Shown here piece after piece: positions 51,639 to 56,478 of a stretch of 56,478 nt of DNA. The position numbers and the translations under genes were made by a program. The stretch's first letter is position 1. Each line of letters begins with the position of its first letter. The stretch lies in assembly GCF_028649655.1 (NCBI RefSeq), contig NZ_JAQSLN010000006.1:1-56478 (forward strand), in the 5' to 3' direction. The stretch comes from Halobacteriovorax sp. GB3 (GTDB lineage: Bacteria > Bdellovibrionota > Bacteriovoracia > Bacteriovoracales > Bacteriovoracaceae). A model generated the notes under the pieces. That model did no database searches and had not been told where the DNA came from. It saw only the letters and a program-made list of their open reading frames with translations.

Positions 51639-52334
51639 ATGGTTAAAATTATGAAGAATGTTGTAAGAAAAGTAATTGCGGTCCTCTTTCTCATTGGTGT
51701 TTATGGTGCCTATACTTTGGTGATCATGAAAGAGAGAAAAGATGATGTGGGCAATGGAATTGTGGAAAGTTCAAATAGTGTTGAAAGGTCTAATTCTAAT
51801 GGTCTTACTCCCAGTGGAAATCGCTCGGCAATTTCGGAGATAAAAAACCTTAAGCACCATGAAATGAGTGTTATCGAGTCGGTTTTAGATAGTTGTTATG
51901 AAGTAAACCAAGATGTGAATAGTGGCTTTGAAGATCTTGTTACTTTTAAAACCTTCATGGCCAAACAGCTTGGTGCTTACGAAGAGAGCTCTTTTTCTTG
52001 GCAAAATATTCACTTTGAAAGTGAGCAGGGGGATGTCTTTCGCTTGAGAGTTTTTATGGACGATGCAGAAAATGGTGAAGTAAAGAGGTTAGTTCTCTAT
52101 AAAGAAGATACAGATACTTTTCCAGTTCCTGTTAAAATTGACCCTAAAGATGTCTATAATCCAACCCCTGAAGTCATTCAAAAATATGTGAATGGCGGTA
52201 AGGTCTTATATGATGAACTTGCAGAATCTCTTAAATTTGATGGAGGCGAGGTCTTCATTAAAAAGATTGGTGGTAAAATAAAAGAGGCACAAATTACAAC
52301 TCCAAATGGAGTTACTCAATGTGTTTTTAATTAG
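51639..52334 (+). CDS. membrane-anchored hypothetical protein
   Basis: 231 residues. An N-terminal signal-anchor (residues about 10-28) is followed by a Ser/Asn-rich linker (30-65) and a periplasmic domain of mixed helix and strand (residues 70-230), with two Cys (DSCYEVN and TQCVFN). In-frame ATGs are at 51639 and 51651; neither has a strong ribosome-binding site. The next gene starts 9 nt after its stop, so it probably leads an operon with the CoA-binding protein and murJ. Function unknown. Confidence 0.65.
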   Translation: MVKIMKNVVRKVIAVLFLIGVYGAYTLVIMKERKDDVGNGIVESSNSVERSNSNGLTPSGNRSAISEIKNLKHHEMSVIESVLDSCYEVNQDVNSGFEDLVTFKTFMAKQLGAYEESSFSWQNIHFESEQGDVFRLRVFMDDAENGEVKRLVLYKEDTDTFPVPVKIDPKDVYNPTPEVIQKYVNGGKVLYDELAESLKFDGGEVFIKKIGGKIKEAQITTPNGVTQCVFN

Positions 52335-52343
52335 GGAGTTCAT

Positions 52344-52712
52344 GTGAGTAGTGAAAAAGTTATTATTCTTGGTGCTTCGGACTGTGTTGATCGCTATTCT
52401 TATAAAGCGATGAAGATGCTTGAAGACCATGGGCATGAGACGATTTTAGTCCATCCAAAACTCAGTGAGATTGAAGGGAGAAAAGTATTCTCTTCTCTGA
52501 GTGAACTGAAAGGAAAGTACGACACTCTTACTGTTTATGTAAATTCTAAAATTAGCTCGCAGTTAAAAGATGAAATATTAAAGTTGGATGTAGGAAGAGT
52601 TATTTTTAATCCAGGCACTGAAAATGATTTTTTAGAAAGTGAACTCACTAAGAATAATATTTCTACTGAAAGAGCTTGTACTCTCGTTCTTCTATCGACA
52701 GACCAGTTTTAA
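52344..52712 (+). CDS. CoA-binding domain protein (YccU-like)
   Basis: 122 residues, a single Rossmann-type CoA-binding domain (PF13380-like): VIILGASDCVDRYSYKAMKML, HETILVHPKLSEIEGRKVFSSL, a YDTLTVYV strand, and VIFNPGTENDF near the C terminus. The start is GTG 52344, 5 nt after GGAG. Proteins of this type bind CoA, but their roles are mostly unknown. It is in an apparent operon with the 51639 gene and murJ. Confidence 0.88.
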   Translation: MSSEKVIILGASDCVDRYSYKAMKMLEDHGHETILVHPKLSEIEGRKVFSSLSELKGKYDTLTVYVNSKISSQLKDEILKLDVGRVIFNPGTENDFLESELTKNNISTERACTLVLLSTDQF

Positions 52713-52732
52713 GAGCTTTATGATAGAGCTCT

Positions 52733-54295
52733 ATGAGTAAAGATAAAAAGTCATTCATTCTTTCGGCCTTAAAAATGGCCCTGGCTACATTTTCATCTAG
52801 AGTTCTTGGACTTGTTCGAGAAAAAGCCCTTGCCCATGTCTTTGGTGCCTCTGGTATCACTGATGCTTATTCCATCGCTTATCGATTGCCCAATATGCTG
52901 AGAGACCTTTTTGCTGAAGGTGCCTTTTCATCGGCATTTGTTCCCGTCTTTACAGAAATTCGTACGATTAGTGACGAGGAAGCAAGAAGACTTCTATGGT
53001 CGATGTTTCTCCTTCTTGGAACAGTTACTGGGTTCATCTCTCTCTTTATTATGGGTTTTGCCAGTGAAATTCTTCATCTTATGACTGATGAGAAATTTAC
53101 ATCAGACCCTCAGAGGGTAGAGGTTACAGTGATGCTCATTCGCATCATGGCTCCTTTTCTTACATTTGTTTCTCTTGCGGCACTTTTTATGGGTGCGCTC
53201 AATACACTTAAAGTATTTTTCATTCCAGCAATGGCCCCGGCTTTCTTCAATGTAGTGATGATTCTTGCCATCCTCTTTGGTCCAAGTGTTATGGAGAACT
53301 TTGGAATGAATGGAGCTTATGCTCTAGGTTTCGGTGTATTAATCGGTGGTGCTGTTCAAATGCTTATTCAGCTTCCGATTTTATTTAAAAAGGCCTATGG
53401 ACCACTAGGTCCAGTGAAGCTCTTTAGCAAAGCAACGACTAAGATCATGAACCGAATTAGTATTGGTACGATCGGTATTGCTGCAACTCAGATCAACATT
53501 TTAATCACGACAATGCTTGCTACTTCAACAATGGTTGGAGCAGTGACGTGGCTAAATTATGCTTTTCGCCTTTTTCAATTTCCTGTTGGAATTTTGAGCG
53601 TTTCGATTGCTAACTCGAATCTTGTCCATTTTTCTGAAACCTGGAAAAAGGGCGATCGCATCGGAAGTATTGAGCATTTGAAAACGGGTTACTTCTTTTC
53701 TTTTCTCACTGTGATGCCTGCCTTTGCTCTTTTATTTGCACTTGCAAGTGAAACGGTTCAATTGATTTTTGAAGGTGGTCGTTTTGGTGGTCAAGATACG
53801 GCCATGGTTACGAGTGCTCTGAATTACTATTTAGTTGGACTTCCTTTTTATGGACTTTATAAAATCTTTTCTCCAACGTTTTTTACTTTAGATAAACCAA
53901 AAGTTCCGGTTCTTATTTCTGTGCTGGCCATCTTTTGCAATATCATCTTTTGTGTGAGTTTAACTCCTGTTTACGGTTTTAAGATTCTTGCTCTAGGGAC
54001 AAGTCTTTCGATGCTTGTCATCACTCTTTTACAATCGATCTTTTTAAATAAGTATCTCGACATAGGGATTCGCTTCTTTCTCTATCCAAGAATTTTTAAA
54101 ATCTTCATTGCTGCGATTGGATGCTATCTAGCAGCTGAGAATGTTTCTCAACTATTTTATGATAGAGAGGCAATTTATTTAGAAAGGGCCCTTTATTTCT
54201 GTTTAAGTGGGATCTCTGGTGTTTTGGCTTATGCGTTAATTCTAGGGGTTCTAGGAGAATTTAAAAGCCTTTTAAAATTAATTAAGCGTAAATAG
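52733..54295 (+). CDS. murJ: lipid II flippase MurJ
   Basis: 520 residues with about 14 membrane helices, matching E. coli MurJ (511). Visible family blocks are SSRVLGLVREKALAHVFGAS, DAYSIAYRLPNMLRDLFAEGAFSSAFVPVF (with the essential Arg and Asp region), and VGAVTWLNYAFRLFQFPVGILSV. It moves lipid II across the inner membrane for peptidoglycan synthesis. It begins 20 nt after the CoA-binding gene, so it is probably co-transcribed. Confidence 0.95.
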   Translation: MSKDKKSFILSALKMALATFSSRVLGLVREKALAHVFGASGITDAYSIAYRLPNMLRDLFAEGAFSSAFVPVFTEIRTISDEEARRLLWSMFLLLGTVTGFISLFIMGFASEILHLMTDEKFTSDPQRVEVTVMLIRIMAPFLTFVSLAALFMGALNTLKVFFIPAMAPAFFNVVMILAILFGPSVMENFGMNGAYALGFGVLIGGAVQMLIQLPILFKKAYGPLGPVKLFSKATTKIMNRISIGTIGIAATQINILITTMLATSTMVGAVTWLNYAFRLFQFPVGILSVSIANSNLVHFSETWKKGDRIGSIEHLKTGYFFSFLTVMPAFALLFALASETVQLIFEGGRFGGQDTAMVTSALNYYLVGLPFYGLYKIFSPTFFTLDKPKVPVLISVLAIFCNIIFCVSLTPVYGFKILALGTSLSMLVITLLQSIFLNKYLDIGIRFFLYPRIFKIFIAAIGCYLAAENVSQLFYDREAIYLERALYFCLSGISGVLAYALILGVLGEFKSLLKLIKRK

Positions 54296-54316
54296 TGAGG
54301 AATTCTGTAAAGTTAC

Positions 54317-54346
54317 TTGTTAGATGCAAGATTTATGGGGTACACT
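54317..54346 (+). promoter_or_regulatory. candidate promoter of the DUF507-like gene
   Basis: TTGTTA (54317-54322) is followed by an 18-bp spacer and TACACT (54341-54346). The predicted start near 54353 lies beyond ATG 54324 and supports ATG 54384. Confidence 0.45.
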
Positions 54347-54383
54347 AAAAGACAGATTTTACAAGTATTTGGAGTTTTTCAAT

Positions 54384-54830
54384 ATGAGAACTGATTTTGA
54401 AACACTAAAAACTCTTGCGAGTTACACAATTGATAATCTTAAGGCCAAAGGGATGATCGAATTCGACATTGCTAACCGTGAAGCTTTAATTGATTCAATG
54501 GCCACTGAATATGGTGTTAGTTTTGCTACTGATGAAGATATTCGTGAGCAAGCTGTAGAAGAAGTGCAAGAGAAAATGGGAGATGATTATCTTCCTGAAG
54601 ACATTACTGAAACTGAAATGTTCAACCACGCCAGAAAAGAAATTATTAAGTCTTTCAGTGGTGAGAATATTAGTGGACTTTACCTTGTAGAGTCTCTTAA
54701 TCAGATTTCTAAAAGAATGAATGATTTCGTTTTGAGTAGCGATTTTATTGATGATGTTTTTGGAAGTGATGAAGAGCTTCAAGCTTTTCTCATTAGAAAG
54801 ATTCGTCAATTCTCTTCTAAAAAGAATTAA
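54384..54830 (+). CDS. DUF507 family protein
   Basis: 148 residues from ATG 54384. GGAG lies 9 nt upstream and a promoter just before; an ATG at 54324 would add 20 residues but lies before the predicted transcript start. The sequence is all-helical and acidic, with no signal peptide, and the pattern (LASYTIDNLKAKGMIEFD, VQEKMGDDYLPEDITETEMFNHARKEI, LRKIRQFSSKKN-type ending) fits DUF507. The family is found in Bdellovibrio and other deltaproteobacteria-like groups; its role is unknown. Confidence 0.75.
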   Translation: MRTDFETLKTLASYTIDNLKAKGMIEFDIANREALIDSMATEYGVSFATDEDIREQAVEEVQEKMGDDYLPEDITETEMFNHARKEIIKSFSGENISGLYLVESLNQISKRMNDFVLSSDFIDDVFGSDEELQAFLIRKIRQFSSKKN

Positions 54831-54832
54831 TT

Positions 54833-54858
54833 AAAGGCCACCTTCTTAGGTGGCTTTT
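54833..54858 (+). terminator. intrinsic terminator of the DUF507-like gene
   Basis: An 11-bp stem (54833-54843 and 54848-54858, one G-U pair) with a TCTT loop and a run of T. The stop of the convergent 54846 gene lies within the loop side. Confidence 0.8.
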
Positions 54859-55439
54859 TTTATGTCTAGTCTTAAAATTGCCTCTTCAAAATAGGGCCCT
54901 TCTACGAGGCCATTCAAAATAGAACTTCTCGATTCACACAATAGAAAAGCTTTTTGCTCTTTATCTTTAAGAAGGAAGGCGTCGTAGTAGATTCTATCAA
55001 CTTGTTCCTGAGTTGCCATGCCTTCTATTCGTACCATTTCTGTTGAGGGGCTACTCGTGCTTAGAGGGTGATCGCAAAAGTCAGCCGGGTTAAGGATGTC
55101 TCCTGTATCGGGATCAAAGAGGATTTCTCTCTCTTTCATAAGAGATTTGAATTTATCTTCAATGAGCATTCCTTCACCTTCAAATGGCATCCATGTAAAG
55201 GTGGCCTTCCAGTCGTAGCGAGTGTCAGTTCTTTCAAATGTAAGCGTGTCTACTTCATCTAAAGTTTTATCCCACCAAGAGGGGATGAGAAAACGGTAGC
55301 CATGAAAATCTATCGGCAATGCCGTTTCTAAAAACGTATTTTTTTCATTTTTTATAATGAAGCTCGTGTAAATAAGAGCGAGGATAACCCCAATTACGAT
55401 AAGCCATTCAAATAGTGTTCCATATCCATTCATAGGCAT
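54846..55439 (-). CDS. membrane-anchored hypothetical protein
   Basis: 197 residues. One N-terminal membrane helix (about 8-28) is followed by a soluble domain with Trp/Tyr-rich segments (FLIPSWWDKTL, YDWKATFTWMPFEGEG). A second ATG (Met3) is possible. No signal cleavage is apparent, so it is probably an inner-membrane protein facing the periplasm. The family is not recognised. It converges with the DUF507-like gene. Confidence 0.65.
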   Translation of the reverse strand: MPMNGYGTLFEWLIVIGVILALIYTSFIIKNEKNTFLETALPIDFHGYRFLIPSWWDKTLDEVDTLTFERTDTRYDWKATFTWMPFEGEGMLIEDKFKSLMKEREILFDPDTGDILNPADFCDHPLSTSSPSTEMVRIEGMATQEQVDRIYYDAFLLKDKEQKAFLLCESRSSILNGLVEGPYFEEAILRLDIKKAT

Positions 55440-55530
55440 GAAGATAGCTTTAAAGTACTTTCCAGTAAATACTCATTCTGATCATGTTTGACGTAATTTC
55501 AAGAGTTTAAGGATTTTCATCAAATAAAGT

Positions 55531-55558
55531 TAAAGTTTTATCAAGTAATCACCGTAAA
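55531..55558 (+). promoter_or_regulatory. candidate sigma-28 (FliA-type) promoter upstream of the glycine-rich gene
   Basis: TAAAGTTT (55531-55538) is an exact match to the FliA -35. A 12-bp spacer follows, then ACCGTAAA (55551-55558), which shares CCG and AA with GCCGATAA. The ATG is about 70 nt after the predicted start. Confidence 0.4.
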
Positions 55559-55636
55559 GCGAATGAGATAAAAAATCTTGGCCTGTTTAAAATATTTAAT
55601 GAACTCGGGTTAAGATACATAAGATGAGAGGACCTT

Positions 55637-56478
55637 ATGCAATTTGGTACTAAAAAGCTTTTATTTGTTGTCTGGTTGATGACGTCACTTGTGGGAGGAA
55701 CTCTTGCAAATGATCCATACTCGGACTCTAGCTTTGAAGACTATTATAATGATTCGGGATCGAGTGCTCCAAACGCACAAGCATCAAACGACTGTCAGTT
55801 TATCGCAGACTCAGATAGTAGAGATCGTTGTTATCTGCTAAGACAATCTGCTTCGATTGGTGGGGAAGTTTGCGTGGAATGTTTGATGATGCAGCCACCG
55901 AAGAATGACGTTTGGTCTGAACGATTAAATGCAGTCATGCCTGTAGTTGGTTTACTTGGATCAGCTTATCTCGGATACAAGTCAAATAAAGCATGGGCCA
56001 ATGCCTACGAGGGTTACTACAACTCTGGTTACGAAGCATGTAAATCAAATTTTAACTCATATCTTGATTATTCTATCGAAAGAGGAGCCACTCCAATTGT
56101 TGCTGAAGATGCTCAGAGCATGATGCAATGTAATGGTAACTTTGTTGGCGGCGGAGACTTCGCTGGCTTTGGTGGAATCTATGGAAGTGGTTTTGGTGGA
56201 CTGGGTGGAAATCCTTTTCTTAGCGCCGGCTACACTCCTGGATTCTTAGGTGGAATGATGGGGCCATATTTCTCTGGCTCAGGTGGAATGTATCCTGGAC
56301 TTGGAATTGGAATCGGTGGATCTCTTGGAGGTCTTGGTGGTTACGGTAATGGTATTGGAATCTCTGGCGGTATTACTATCGGTGGAGGTTTAGGTGGATA
56401 TCCTGGAATCGGAATCGGCGGTTACCCTGGTGGAATCGGTGGTGGATATCCTGGAATTGGAATCGGAATCGGCGGTGG
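55637..56478 (+). CDS. secreted glycine-rich repeat protein, 5' part (runs off the window)
   Basis: At least 280 residues, open to the end of the window with no stop. The start is ATG 55637; a weak GAGGACC site precedes it. The signal peptide is MQFGTKKLLFVVWLMTSLVGGTLA. Residues 25-165 hold Cys pairs (DCQFIAD, RCYLL, VCVECLMM, EACKSN, MQCNGN) and one hydrophobic helix (VMPVVGLLGSAYLGY). From about residue 170 the chain is mainly Gly with GGYPGIGIGG-type repeats. It is probably surface-exposed or structural. Function unknown. Confidence 0.75.
   Translation, partial: MQFGTKKLLFVVWLMTSLVGGTLANDPYSDSSFEDYYNDSGSSAPNAQASNDCQFIADSDSRDRCYLLRQSASIGGEVCVECLMMQPPKNDVWSERLNAVMPVVGLLGSAYLGYKSNKAWANAYEGYYNSGYEACKSNFNSYLDYSIERGATPIVAEDAQSMMQCNGNFVGGGDFAGFGGIYGSGFGGLGGNPFLSAGYTPGFLGGMMGPYFSGSGGMYPGLGIGIGGSLGGLGGYGNGIGISGGITIGGGLGGYPGIGIGGYPGGIGGGYPGIGIGIGG

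Noticed and set aside
1-56478. CRISPR arrays, rRNA genes, insertion sequences
   Set aside because: No regularly spaced repeats, no rRNA sequence and no transposase were seen in the window on either strand.

Overview
The window is a low-GC bacterial chromosome segment with about 50 protein genes on both strands, five tRNA genes, one riboswitch and several strong intrinsic terminators. The gene families (Gram-negative envelope proteins, OxyR, Sco1/PCuAC, secretin-like and BamE-like proteins) together with many unrecognised secreted, Cys-rich proteins, frequent GTG/TTG starts and AT-rich DNA suggest a Bdellovibrionota member, most likely a Bacteriovorax/Halobacteriovorax-like predator. That assignment is inference; no rRNA marker is present. 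No integrase, transposase, CRISPR array or phage structural gene was seen.

Layout. 0.1-5.6 kb: tRNA-Leu(CAA), an SDR protein coupled to a PlsC-like acyltransferase, EngB, a sigma-54 activator with an FHA-like N terminus, and a FliL-like membrane protein. 5.8-11.3 kb: a BamE/SmpA-like lipoprotein, then the tight accA-yicC-gmk-rel operon (fatty-acid synthesis, RNA processing, GMP kinase, ppGpp). 11.3-16.7 kb (minus): maeB-ridA-DUF218, a TPP-riboswitch-controlled SSS transporter, and a small beta-repeat protein. 16.9-22.1 kb: oxyR plus a cation/proton antiporter, a YheT-type hydrolase and a double-ATPase peptide ABC protein. 22.4-29.6 kb: a CheY-like regulator, a secreted/PAP2 gene set with GTG/TTG/TTG starts, a lipoprotein hydrolase, a PAS histidine kinase, a Sco1-PCuAC copper-delivery operon and a 2OG-Fe(II) oxygenase.

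29.6-42.8 kb: two nearly identical tRNA-Lys/tRNA-Glu loci in direct orientation bound about 12.6 kb of mainly secreted or envelope genes: an HEXXH lipoprotein, small secreted proteins, a roughly 1300-residue repeat protein, a receiver-domain protein, Cys-repeat proteins, a double-GNAT protein and a cupin. Each tRNA-Glu is followed by a unit of about 184 bp that ends in a second copy of the tRNA 3' end, an arrangement like the E. coli tyrT/rtT repeats. The body of this repeat also occurs alone at 41.0 kb.

42.9-56.5 kb: mtaB, a nonsense-interrupted NlpC/P60-like gene translationally coupled to a secreted protein, a stand-alone secretin-N-domain protein, purA-serA, feoAB, a dCMP deaminase, a CoA-binding protein with murJ, a DUF507-like protein, and a glycine-rich secreted protein that runs off the end.

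Items most worth a second look are the TPP riboswitch, the rtT-like tRNA repeats, the gene whose ribosome-binding site and TTG start lie inside a terminator-like hairpin (38.3 kb), the stop-interrupted gene (44.25-44.91 kb), and the giant repeat protein (33.6-37.5 kb).
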